NCBI RefSeq assembly: GCF_949987535.1
Contig: NC_080077.1
Location: forward strand, 35,491,389 to 35,555,388
DNA length: 64,000 nucleotides
DNA from: Balaenoptera acutorostrata
Taxonomy: Eukaryota; Chordata; Mammalia; Artiodactyla; Balaenopteridae
Direction: 5' to 3'
Under the pieces are notes generated by a model. That model had not been told where the DNA came from. It made no database searches and saw only the letters and a program-made list of their open reading frames with translations. Below, in pieces: positions 26,085-37,648 of the stretch; within the stretch, counting starts at the first letter, position 1; every line of letters starts with the position of its first letter. The translations under genes were made by a program, and so were the position numbers.

Positions 26085-26272
26085 AGATGTAATGTCATTG
26101 CTTTGTCAGCAATGAACAGCTAGACTCTGGAAGATAGCTGCGAAGAGTCAGGGAAGACTGCCATCTGGTGGGAATATAAGATTACTACTAAAACACAGTC
26201 ACAACCTCCCTGTTGCTTTATCAATATTTGCTTACAACCTAACTTTTAAAGCAAGAGTGAAATGATATTTTA

Positions 26273-26722
26273 CTTTATTTTTTATTTTTTTTCAAGAGTT
26301 AAAATTTTAAGGCTCTTTTTTTCAAATTTTTATTGAAGTATAGTTGATTTACAATGTTGTGTTAGTTTCAAGTGTACAGCAAATGGCTCGGTTATACATA
26401 TACATATCTCCACTCTTTTAGATTCTTTTCCCATATAGACCATTACAGAGTATTGAGTAGAGTTCCCTGTGCTATACAGTAGGTCCTTATTAGTTATCTA
26501 TTTTATATATAGTAGTGTGTATATGTCAGTCCCAATCTCCCAATTTTCCTTCCCCCACCCCTTACGCCCCTGGTAACCATAAATTTGTTTTCTACATCTG
26601 TAACTCTATTTCTGTTTTGTAGATAAGTTCATATGTACCCTGTTTTAGATTCCACATATAAGCGATATCATATGATATTTGTCTTTCTCTGTCTGACTTG
26701 TCATACTGAGTGAAGTAAGGCA
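26273..26722 (-). mobile_element. L1 3' end with 5' inversion (twin priming)
   Basis: This is an antisense L1 3' UTR starting with tttttattgaagtatagttg near 26328. It is flanked by a 20-bp target duplication with one mismatch (aagagtgaaatgatatttta at 26253-26272; aagagtaaaatgatatttta at 26723-26742). The last segment, 26701-26719 (tcatactgagtgaagtaag), is the reverse complement of the L1 sequence expected there. The 5' end is therefore inverted. Confidence 0.9.
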
Positions 26723-26742
26723 AAGAGTAAAATGATATTTTA

Positions 26743-27586
26743 AATCAAACACCCCCGAGCAGTGTTTTAATTAATAACCAAAACACTATTATTGTTTTGC
26801 GAGTCCCTTCCTGCTTTTTGTTCTCCTCTTTTACTTTTTCTCTGACATGAAAAAGAAAGGCACTGATAGATATTTTTCTTTTATCCCGTTTGGTTATTCA
26901 GTTTTCCTTACTCATCATTTTCTGATTTTCAGAAACTGAAACAAACCTTCTAATGACAATAAGGGTGACATAATACACAACTACAATTGCATTAGAGGTC
27001 AAGAAGAATATAGAGGAATAAATAAAAAGCAAGTAATAAAAGTAATGTGAACATAGGTCTGAATCATAATGATGAGCCTTTAGCCTAGACTCTCTTGTCT
27101 TGTTTGCTTTTGAGGCTATTTTTTAATCTTTTGGTACTTGAGTTTCATTTATCAGTTTTGGTTCATGGCTTCTCTTTCAACTGAGCTTCAACTTGACATG
27201 ATAATGACAAATCATGTACTTGTGTAGAGATTTTAAAAGTGCTTATATGACCCTGGGTCTAGATTTTTGTTTTATAAAGCTCATATCAATACATCACTTA
27301 AATATCCCTTATCATCAATTTTACTCTCTACTGAATTACTCTTTTTTCAGAGTAATGTGAAAGTGAGTTGAAGCATTTTCTGTAGAATTTCAAATGGTAT
27401 GTATGTATGCATGTGTGAGTGTGTGTATGTTAACTGTACTCCATATTCAATATTTTCTTAGTATGAAATTAAGGTCTCTCCACTCAGTGTAAAAATTATA
27501 CATAGTAAAATTAATTTCCTCTCAGTATAATACTTTAGACATGAATTACTGAAATATCAAAAGAGATATGACATGTCTAAATTAGT
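26743..27586. other. Unassigned sequence
   Basis: Nothing recognised except a short TATG/GTGT-rich run at 27396-27432. Confidence 0.4.
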
Positions 27587-27878
27587 GTTTATTTATTTAT
27601 TTATTTATTTATTTTTGGCTGTGTTGGGTCTTCGTTTCTGTGCGAGGGCTTTCACCAGTTGCGGCAAGTGGGGGCCACTCTTCATAACGGTGCGCGGGCC
27701 TCTCACTATCGTGGCCTCTCTTGTTGCGGAACACAGGCTCCAGACGCGCAGGCTCAGTAATTGTGGCTCACGGGCCTAGTTGCTCCGCGGCGTATGGGAT
27801 CTTCCCAGACCAGGGCTCGAACCCGTGTCCCCTGCATTGGCAGGCAGATTCTCAACCACTGCGCCACCAGGGAAGCCC
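27587..27878 (-). mobile_element. CHR-type tRNA-derived SINE
   Basis: Antisense copy with the head ending at 27878 and an AAAT repeat tail (tttatttattta on the plus strand) at 27587-27615. The B-box is preserved on the minus strand. No clear target duplication was seen, and there is no long pure A-run, unlike most other copies here. Confidence 0.93.
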
Positions 27879-28824
27879 AGGGGTTTTTTTAAGTGAGAAT
27901 TTCAGATATAGGTGGAAAAGACACCTGGGTCCAAACATTCTTCTCTTCTCTCTTTATTCACTATAATTAGCCAAGAACAAATGCCATCATGAATGTTGAA
28001 CTGGCCATATTGGAGGATCTGGTCTGCGTTACTAACAAATCCTCCCGGAGTGGTCCAGATCCATATGACTGGACTAACTGATGATTTCATTAACCAAGAA
28101 TGTATGCAGTTTGATGAATGCCTAGAAGATTAGTGCCCCCAAAATCTTCAAGAAGAATGCATACTAGCTGATTTTCCTGGAGTCCCTTGGGAGAAACACT
28201 GATCATCATGAAATAAATACATCTCTGTGTTCCACATCTTAGAGCAGGCGACACAGAGTTGCCCATGTAAGAAACAGCTTCATCACCTGTTAATGCCTAC
28301 CGTTCAGAGGAGCTGCCCTGGTGACTGTCATTTAGGGCTTTCCGAGGCTCTCAATATGCAAGGCAGATTGTCCCTGGTCTACAGCACAGGGCCTCTTGAA
28401 CGCAGTGTCACCTGATTCAGAAGTTGTCTGGCTAGTTTTTGTTCTTCGAGGTGCCTCTCATGATCCCCAGTGTTGACTTTGAACACGCCACCAGGCAGCC
28501 TATTTTTATTCCTTCGCTCCGCCTTGTTGTTAGATTGCAGCCTTGCTCCCTGACCCTTCCCCCCTCCCTGCAACATTGTCCAAACTGCAATTTCTTGTGT
28601 AGCTCCTAGAGCAGTAGAGTCAGGTCTCTGAAATTCTCCTCCTCTGAGACTGTAGGAGACCTATCTATATCATCCTGGCCAAGAACTAACCACCAACCTC
28701 AACTTTAGAGAGATAAGAAGATTTAAGAAACTATAGCCTATTTTCTGAAATTCACTATATTTTTCATGTGTACTCACATTGTACATGAGTTTATTATTGT
28801 CCTGATCTCAAGTTAGGCCAAACT
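27879..28824. other. Unassigned sequence
   Basis: No recognised repeat or exon. Small frames of 60-65 aa on both strands have no motif. Confidence 0.4.
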
Positions 28825-29600
28825 ACTTTTTAACTTTTTATTCTGGAATATTTCAAGTACATGCAAACATAGAAAGAATAGCATAATAAACTTCCCGGTA
28901 TCCCTCACCCAGCTTCATCAACTACCAACTCAAGACAAGTTTTGTTTCACCTATATCCCTCACTCTTCAGCCCCACTGATATTTTGGAGAGGGGGAAAAA
29001 AAAAAGCAGACATAGTTTTACTTAATTTCATCAGCAAATACTTCAGTGGATATCTCTAAAATGTAGGGATTCTTAGAACAAACAATATCGTTGTCATACC
29101 TGAAAACATTAGCAATAACTCCTTATTGTTATAAAATAGCAAGTTAGAATTCAAATTTGTCTGGTTGTCTCATAAATGTTTTCTTACAGTTTGAATCAGG
29201 ATCTAAATAAGGTGTATACATTGCAATTGAATGACATGTTTTCAAGTCTCTTTTAATCTATAGATTTCTTCCTGTTTTTTCTCAACTTGTTGGAGAAACT
29301 GGGTTAGATCTATAGTTTTCCACAGCATGAAGTTTGCCGATTGTTTCCCTGTGGTTGCTGGGAAGCAGGAGTGGAAATGCTTTTTCTTTTGCCAGTTACA
29401 TAGAGCAACTTGTGTAGAAACTGGAATTAACTGTGATATTTTAGGGCCCTTTGTTGTTTTCCAAAACCTTCTATTTTTAGATTTCTTACACTTCACTTAG
29501 GATTTCTGTATATCAGGTTTTTTTTTTTTTCCTGGTCTACCACATGTGATATATTCTAGATGAAATATGTTCTAGATGCCATACATTCTAAGATTGCTTT
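28825..29600. mobile_element. Old L1-type or other retroelement 3' region
   Basis: The blocks tatttcaagtacatgcaaac, cataataaacttcccggtat, ggttgtctcataaatgtttt, gtttgaatcaggatctaaat and aagtctcttttaatctatag follow, in order, an old mammalian repeat that I associate with L1M 3' sequence. Orientation and family are uncertain. Confidence 0.5.
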
Positions 29601-29725
29601 GCCTGTGAGTGGGCTTCCTTTCAAGATGTTCTGATGTGTTTTTTTGTGCATTGATAGTTGAATCTTGAAGCTCGAAAGATACAGATTTGACTTTTTGGAA
29701 AGACTACTCTATAAAAAGTGCTATG

Positions 29726-30053
29726 GGGCTTCCCTGGTGGCGCAGTGGTTGAGAATCTGCCTGCTAATGCAGGGGACACGGGTTCGAGCCCTGGTCTGGG
29801 AAGATCCCACATGCCGCAGAGCGGCTGGGCCCGTGAGCCACAATTACTGAGCCTGCGCGTCTGGAGCCTGTGCTCCGCAACAAGAGGGGCCGCGATGGTG
29901 AGAGGCCCGCGCACCGTGATGAAGAGTGGCCCCCACTTGCCACAACTAGAGAAAGCCCTAGCACAGAAACGAAGACCCAACATAGCAATCAATCAATCAA
30001 TCAATTAATCAATAAAAAAAAAAAATTAAAAAAAATATATATATATTTAAAAA
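29726..30053 (+). mobile_element. CHR-type tRNA-derived SINE with AATC tail
   Basis: Full sense copy. The A-box-like tggcgcagtgg is at 29738-29748 and the B-box ggttcgagcc at 29781-29790. A perfect 13-bp target duplication (aaaaagtgctatg) lies at 29713-29725 and 30054-30066. The tail is an AATC tetranucleotide run (29983-30010) followed by A-rich and TA-rich sequence, not the AAAT tail of the other copies. Confidence 0.95.
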
Positions 30054-30349
30054 AAAAAGTGCTATGTATTTCTAGCAAGAGATAAATAACATCTGGTTGT
30101 CTTTTGTTTTGGGGAGTTTTGTTTTGTTTTGTTTTTATAAAGTTAGCAGCTGTTGATGATCATTGTTAACTCAAATTATAGAGCAGTTCTGGCCACTGGA
30201 TCTTGTTTCTGTTTCCAGAGAGTGGGTATCCCTAAGATGGGACCCTGCCTAGGTACACAGTGGCACCCTTGATTTCAGGAAATTGCACTACACTGCAGAT
30301 TTGATAAACCTGGTCAAGGTATTTGAGAAGTGTATTTTCCAGTTTAAAC

Positions 30350-31395
30350 AAAACCAAATCTCACAAAATGGACAATTTTTTTTAAATTACAGAAAAAATA
30401 CTGTAGATTAAAGATTATACTACTAAGGACAACATTAAAAGAGTGAAAAGATAAGCTACAGAGTGAGGAAGTCTATTTATAAAATAAATAAGGGATAGTA
30501 AAAAAGACTTGTATTCAGAGTATATAAAAAACTTTTACCAATCGATGATAAAAATACAGACAGCACAGTAGAGAAAATGGGCAAAACACTTGAATGTTTA
30601 CTTCACAAAATAGGTACTTCACAATGACCAATATAACACTGAAGAACGGTTTAATCTCATTAGCCATCTGGGAAATGTAAATTAAAACCACCGTAAGATA
30701 ACACTACAGAATCACAGAGTGGTTAAATAAAAAAACTGACAGTACCAAATCTTAGCAAGAATATGGAGAAACTGAAACTCATATACTCCTTATAAGAATA
30801 TAATGTGGGAAATCATTTTGCAAGATCTACTAAAGCTGGGCATACACACCCTCTATGACCTAACAATTATGTGCCTACAGAAATGTAAGTATATGTGCAC
30901 CCAGAAGAAACGTGTATATATGTGCACAAAAAGACATGCATTGGAATATTTATAGCAGTATTATTTGTAATAGCTAAAAACTGGAAACAGCTCGAATGTT
31001 CTTCAATAGTAGAGTACATAAATAAATTTTGGTATATTCATACAACAGAATACTCTATGTAGTTATGGATAAAAAGAAAGAATCCAGACACAAAAGAGAA
31101 CATACTCTGTTATTCACAGTATATAAAGTTTCCAAACAAGAAAGAAAACTAATCTATGATATTAGAAGTCAAGATGGTGTTTAGCTTTGGAGAAGAGGAA
31201 TTGGAAATGTGAGTGGGTGGGGCATGAGGGAGCTGCTGAGGTGCTATTAACATTCTATTTTCAGATCTTACATAGGTGATAGTGGTTACATAGGTGCATC
31301 CAATCTGTATCAAGTCATTGAGCTGTCATTATGTGTGCATTTTTCTGAAAGTATTATATACCTTAGTAAATAAATTTATTAAAATATTGTACTTA
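30350..31395 (+). mobile_element. L1M fragment: ORF2 C-terminus and 3' UTR, sense
   Basis: About 1 kb of decayed L1. Blocks seen are agaaaatgggcaaaacactt, tctcattagccatctgggaa, gcaagaatatggagaaactg, tatttatagcagtattattt, agctaaaaactggaaacagc and a degraded 3' UTR ending in ttagtaaataaatttattaa. No frame remains open. Confidence 0.85.
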
Positions 31396-31954
31396 TAATG
31401 TAAGCAAAACAAAAAATAGAACTGACAATTTTCACACTTCTAATATTTCTCCATCAGCCACATTAAAAGGAAAAAAAAAAGATGAGTTAATCATCCCCAT
31501 CAATATGTCAGCCAAAAAGTTGAAATTATCAGAAAGATTGAAATAAGGATTTACAACCACTCTAAGCGACAACGAACTTCACCATATTTTGTACTGTGTT
31601 ATGTGACATTAGCAACTGAGAAAATGAAACCTTAGTGATTAACAATATATTTTAAAACTAAGCAGTAAGAATATGAAGACAATTGTCTATAGTCAGTGCT
31701 GTTTATAATTATGTTATTCTAAATCCAGTACTTCATTATATTTAAAATTCACTAAAATTAATGTTAATAACTCTTTTGAGTTTTTCCAATAGTAGTAAAG
31801 AAAAGAATTACATATTATTGTGTAAACTAGTTCTTCCTAAAAATGACTAATGTAATACAAAAAAGCAATATGGTGACAAATTAAAACCATTTCATTTTAT
31901 GAAAATACTCTTAGAAGATGTATAGACAAAAAATGCTGAAGGTTTCAATATGCT
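31396..31954. other. Unassigned AT-rich sequence
   Basis: Nothing recognised. Confidence 0.4.
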
Positions 31955-32040
31955 AATACATGTAACAGGCATAGACTAGTGCCTGACACTTAGTAAGCAC
32001 AAAATAAATGTTAGCTATTATTATTATTTGTACAAACAAA
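31955..32040 (+). mobile_element. MIR SINE 3' fragment
   Basis: gtgcctgacacttagtaagc followed by aaaataaatgttagctatta is the conserved MIR 3' end. Confidence 0.8.
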
Positions 32041-33464
32041 TGACTCAGTGAGGGAGATTTTCCATAAAGTTGCAAGAGAGTTCAGTTTTTTCCTGACATG
32101 CATGTTTATTATATTTGCTAGATTGTGCTTCAGTAATGAGACCCATAATGTATTTTTTGATGCAATGGAGAAGCCATGATTCTATACCTTAATAACTTCT
32201 TTAGTGAAACCATTGATTTATGGGTGAACTAAGTCCATCTAGTGGATAGAGGAGCTGCCTTGTCTAGAAGTTTTAAAAGTGATCCTACAGGAAGGTTAGA
32301 GTGATGAATCCACATATGAAATGCATTCCCAGTGTCATTATACGCAAGTTACTATAGCAAAGAAATTGTAGCCAGAAGTTTACAAAGTCCTGCAGGATGT
32401 TTTGAATATGGTTAATTTATAGAAACAAAAGTAAAAAATATAGTAGTATCCTCATTAAACTTTGTGAGGTGGGGAATGATTATGGTATTCTCTTGTGCCA
32501 TATAAAGATTTATTTATAAATTATGACAAATTATTTTTTCCAAAATTGAAGATTATTAGTATTAAGATTTATTTTACAAAAAGTCAAGTGTTCAAATTTG
32601 CCTACCTAATCCATGACTCCAAGTGCCTGTTGATAGTCTGTAACCTAGAGGAATACACACACACACGTTCACAATTGAGCTGGCCCTTCAATTAAAAGGA
32701 CAAATAATAACTGTCATAAAAGAATCATCTATAATGAAGATTTTAAAAATGTATTGTTTTGAAATATTTCTGAATGCTATGTGCTTTCATTCCTGAAAAC
32801 AATGTGCAACATATAAAACATCTCATCTTACAAACTTTAAAAACTTAGAAACAAAATTTTTAACCATTTACAAGTTCTTCCAAAGAATTTCAGTGGGTTT
32901 TGAACACAATAGTTAAAATATTAATTAATTAACTATCAACTCAAATCTGTTTAGTTTTTAAAAACAGTTGTACATTAGGGAAGATAGGGTGTTACTAGCT
33001 AACTTCAACATTATCTTTGCAAAATTAGTAGACATTGTTGAAAACTATGCCTCATGATTTAGTGAGAGCCATTAACAATGTACTTTTCCCATTTGGATCA
33101 ATGTATTTTTGTGAAGCATCATTTTCTGTGGTTTATACTCAGTTTAACCATTTAAACTCAGTTTATAAATCAACTGGATTGTGAAGGAAACAAATGAATT
33201 GCTATAACACAAAGTGTTAAACCAAGATTTAGAAAATAATGAAAACTATTCAATCATTTTTCTCAGTATTATTAATAAATAAAATTTTGCTTAAAATATT
33301 TTTACTTCAACTTTATTATTTTTAAAGTTTCTACTTTGAGTTTTATAATGCATACGATGAATTAGTAGAGTAAATACACATAACTATATGTACTTTTAGG
33401 TATTGGCACATGCATCAAATTTATGTTTTATACTTAAATTTTTTTTTGTTATGAACACGCGATC
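32041..33464. other. Unassigned AT-rich sequence
   Basis: 1.4 kb with nothing recognised apart from a short (AC)n run near 32656. Confidence 0.4.
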
Positions 33465-33477
33465 AGAATGGTTTAGA

Positions 33478-33773
33478 CGGCTTCCCTGGTGGCGCAGTGG
33501 TTGAGAATCCACCTGCCAATGCAGGGGACACGGGTTCGAGCCCTGGTCTGGGAAGATCCCACATGCCGCGGAGCAACTAGGCCCGTGAGCCACAACTACT
33601 GAGCCTGCGCGTCTGGAGCCTGTGCTCCGCAACAAGAGAGGCCTGCGCACCGCGATGAAGAGTGGCCCCCGCTTGCCACAACTAGAGAAAGCCCTCGCGC
33701 AGAAACGAAGACCCAACACAGCCAAAAATAAATAAATAAATAACCCATTAACTTTAAAAAAAAAAAAAAAAAA
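33478..33773 (+). mobile_element. CHR-type tRNA-derived SINE with internal deletion
   Basis: Sense copy with a perfect 13-bp target duplication (agaatggtttaga at 33465-33477 and 33774-33786). Compared with the other copies it lacks about 16-20 bases at 33640: one copy of the direct repeat gagaggcc and the sequence between are missing. Pol III A- and B-boxes are intact. The 5' flank base is c, so the head starts cggcttccc. Confidence 0.95.
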
Positions 33774-33786
33774 AGAATGGTTTAGA

Positions 33787-35255
33787 GATCACTGATTTAG
33801 AGGTCGGTAAGAAAGAGAAAAGGTGGAGAAAGAGATGAGTGAACGAGGATCCAAGAGAGTACAGTGTTTCTGGAGACCGAGGGGAAAAACGTATTAAAAA
33901 AAAGGTGAGGTGGTAAACAGTTATGTGCAGCCGAAAGCTCGGGAACCATGAGGTCTGAATAAAGGCCATAGGATTTATGACTGATGATTAGAACATTATT
34001 GGTGAAAATATTTTTAATCAAGTGGTAGGAACAGAAACCAGATTCCATGCAGTAAATACCAGTTAATATGTGAGTGGGAGGGAAGGAAAAGGAGCAGTAA
34101 GAATAGATCACTCTCACTAAAGTTTGGCAGAAAACGAATGAAGAAATGGAGAGGCAGAGTCAGAGAATACAGTAGAAGTGGGCAGAGTAATTGAGTCAAG
34201 GGGAAAGTGGGAGAGAAAGGGTCACAGTCAGAGGAAGAGGCACTTTATAAAGAGGGCAGGACGCTTTGTAAGTCAGTAAGAAAGAAGAGAGATTGTGACT
34301 TTCTAAGAAAAGACAAGAAAGCTGTGGAAATTGATTTCAGATGGCCATGATATCAATAAATTAAGTGATTACATAACGTCCTATGATTGAGGAATGCCAG
34401 GTTGCAACTGTGAGCTTGATAAAGGAGGAAAAGATTTTGGAACATCGTCTATGGATGCCTCGCAAGGAACTGAAGCAGAGATCCTCAGATTTCTGAGCAA
34501 CACTGAGGACCCGATGTCACCAGGCAACGTGAACTTATGTCAGAGACAAATAGGAAAATTATAAGACTTTTTTTTTTTAAACCAGCAATGAGCTACCTCT
34601 TTGTGGGTGAGAGAACAGAAAGTGACTATTAGGGATTGGCAAAGAGAGTGGAATGGAACATGAGAATCTCACAACCACAGTGAGAAAACTGTTAACATGT
34701 GGGTTCTAAGGACCCCTTGGGTAGGAAAACAAGTGAGGCAAGGAGGAGGCTGATAGAAAGAAGTGACTTGAAGACTGAGAGGAAAGAACAGGGCTAAGCA
34801 AGTGTGAGCACAGAGGGGAGTGCTAGAACTCAAGATCTTGATGATGGAGAAATTCTGAGGAACAATGAAGTCCAAGTTCTGACTGTACTTACAAGAGGTT
34901 AAAAAAGAGTAGAAAATTAAGTTCCACAGAGGTGTGAGCACGAAAGTCCTCTGATGTCATGCTGGTAGTGGGATGGCAAGGAGCAGGGCAGGAGCCGAAG
35001 AGGGCATTGTGAGCAAAGTGGGAGAGGATCCTGGAGATGATGGAAGGGTCATGCCAGGATTGTGTAGAAATTTAGAGAAGTTGTTGGATGGTGGTGCCAG
35101 ACAATGCTTTATAAAGGGCTTGGGGAATAGGGTGTGTGAGTAGAAAGAGGTCAGAAAGGCAGCCTTCATGGGAAAGGGTTTCAAAGGAATGTTGCCAGGC
35201 TTGAGGTGAGGAGGTGGGAAGCAGCCTTCGAGGACTACATCCTATGTTGGTCTCT
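33787..35255 (-). mobile_element. L2 (CR1-clade) LINE, EN-RT region, antisense
   Basis: The plus strand is a long purine-rich tract. The minus strand over 33797-34117 still shows a decayed reverse transcriptase, with residues such as ELSAAHNCL and SRNTVLSWI at the places where L2 RT has its conserved D-L-S-A-A-F-D and L-S-W blocks. The catalytic Asp is lost. Regions 34200-35200 continue the same antisense open-frame-like composition toward the endonuclease-RT linker. This is very old and non-functional. Confidence 0.65.
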
Positions 35256-36829
35256 TGTTCACAATAGCAGGGGATTTTGACATTTTAGCAACACTTTGAT
35301 GGCAAGAATGCCATTTAACATTTCATATAACGCAAATAGCTGAAGAAATAGTAAATTGTACTCAACAAAATTGTTGCTAGCTCAAATAATAGTATAGCAA
35401 TGCTTTAAATCAGGTTGCCAGGATGGATGCCTTTCAAAGACTCATGTGAAAGGCTGTGTTCTAACACCCAGAAGGTTAAAAAGATTTCAAATGTAATTTT
35501 TAAGAAATGAATTTAGAATTCTTTTTATAGATACAGAACTATTATATGGTACACTGCAGTCCCCATCTGCCATCTGCAGCAAGCATTGCTCTGCTGGACA
35601 TTTTTCAAATGCTATTCATATGTCTACTGATTCAAAACTAATTTCACCAAAAACTAATCTAAACAAAAAAAGTGTGTCACATAATTTATGTTGCTGGAAT
35701 TTCTGTTCTCCAATTCAAATTAAGATTAATTTTCCTGCCCTTTGGCCACAAATTACCCTTACAGAGTCTAAGAGTTAGGATTTTCCAATTAAGATAGGAG
35801 CCGTGAAAGTTATAATAATGTGAATTAATTATTTTAAAATTTTCAGGAAGACAAAATAAAGAAAAAGAAGAAAATTTATTTATACACAAAGAGCTAGTCC
35901 AGTGTTCATAATAGCAACGCTATAAGTAAGGCAACCTTGGTATTTTGTAGGGGATGCACTTGTCACAGCAGCTCTAAAATAGCAAACATGTTCACACACT
36001 TGTCCATTATCTAATGAGGCAAACATCTTTGAGGGCAGTCAGACTTCTCATTTATTTCCTTAAGAATAACAAATGTACAGGTTAGCTGTCTCTTCTGACC
36101 TTATTTTAAAATAAAGATATGTTGGTTAAGCATTTACCTCGTGTCCATTTCATCTTTGGCTAAATTCATAGAATATTAGAGTGGCAAGAAGTAGACTGAA
36201 TTCAGCTCGACAAAACAGTGTAAAGAGGTTCTCTGCCCTGAGAGTCTGGAGGAAAATTCTTAAATTTCTTTCAATCAAGGTGTGTGATTATATTGAGTTC
36301 TTCTTGCATTTGTAAGCTAGGATTTGATTTTTCCCAAGGCAGTGGCCAAATCAACATCAAATCAGGATGGTGAGACTTCTAGATGTCAAATTGTCTAGTT
36401 GCCAGTTTTCAGCAAAGAGAGAACGATGCAACTGAAATATGTGAGTAGTTATAATATCTTCCTTTAGTACATAATATGTTCTGGAAACAGGTCTTTGCAA
36501 GTAGGCTTAAAGGTTTAAAGTAGGCTTAATAGTAAATGAAGGGCTTCTTTCCCAGAAAACGTCGTATAATCTGTGATGTATGATGTATGATGGGTGATAA
36601 GATCTCTAATCACAGTTCCAAAAGGGATAGTCTTCTTTGGATCTGGTCCCAGCAAGTCCAGCAGGAAGAGGAGGTCCTTGAAGGGCAGAGATGGAAGGTT
36701 CTCATCTCTTATCAGGGCAACTAGGGAAGCAGATACAGGCATCTTTCTTTTCCATGGGCCAATTGTCTCTTCTCTGACCCAAAGAAAAGGGCAAGGCAAA
36801 TAGAAAACCCCAGCTCTTTTAAATGTCTG
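35256..36829. other. Unassigned sequence
   Basis: No repeat recognised. A 94-aa minus frame at 36515-36799 adjoins the GC-rich patch and has no family motif. Confidence 0.35.
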
Positions 36830-37300
36830 AGCTTCTGATGATACATGGAGCAGGCTGGGAAAAGCGGGCTTGGTCCCACCTGTTAATCACAATCAGGTGC
36901 AAGAGCATCTAAGTGTCAAGCCACATGCATGCACCTGGGACTGTTGCTGAGGCCCCCAGTCAGTCGCCAGCTCAGAGCCCGGCCAGTGTGATCCCAATGG
37001 AAGAAGAAGGTGTGCATGGTTGAGGGGGGAAGAGCCCTGGCTGAGGAGGGTAAGTGATGCCAGCAAAGGGTCTCACCCAGGAAGGCCACAGCCTGAAGCT
37101 CTGGGAATGGGAAAGGTGGAGATGGACTTCTGATGGGCTGAAGAAATGAGGCTTGCCTACTACAGGCCTGGGCAACCCCCAGGCCCTCCCACCCCCTGCC
37201 CGCAAACAGCCTAAGGCTGGAAGGGATGGAAACGGTGTCAAAGGTGGCTTGTCTTTGGAATTGGGCGGAACAAGCCCAAAAGCAGTCTCTTTCAATTGGT
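36830..37300. other. GC-rich patch of unknown origin
   Basis: Base composition rises clearly above the surrounding AT-rich DNA, with C/G runs such as aggccctcccaccccctgcc. A proline-rich 107-aa minus frame (36972-37295) crosses it. CpG is sparse, so it is not a CpG island. It could be an unrecognised LTR or an exon-like relic. Confidence 0.35.
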
Positions 37301-37589
37301 ATGAAGAATGTTTTCTTTGCAGAAAAGGCAGTTAATTTGTATACATGGATAATTGTGTGAAGCCTCAGATTATCGTCTGAAAGAGAGGACTATTTATATG
37401 GATTGATCAATTTTAGATTATTTTTCAGTTTATATTCTTGCTTGTTTAAATATTTTCCTCAGGAAAAAACCCCAAACATTTGTCTCCATTTAGTTGAATC
37501 TGTATAGTGCACAATGAGAATTTATTACTTTTTCTAAACCACTTGATAACCTTCTAAATTATTTATGGTGATTCAACCATATAACAAAC

Positions 37590-37648
37590 AAAACAAAACA
37601 CATGCAAACACACACATGCACGCACACACACACACACACGCACACACA
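37590..37648. repeat. (CA)n microsatellite
   Basis: An imperfect CA repeat (caaacacacacatgcacgcac, then acacacacac) runs to about 37648. Confidence 0.9.
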
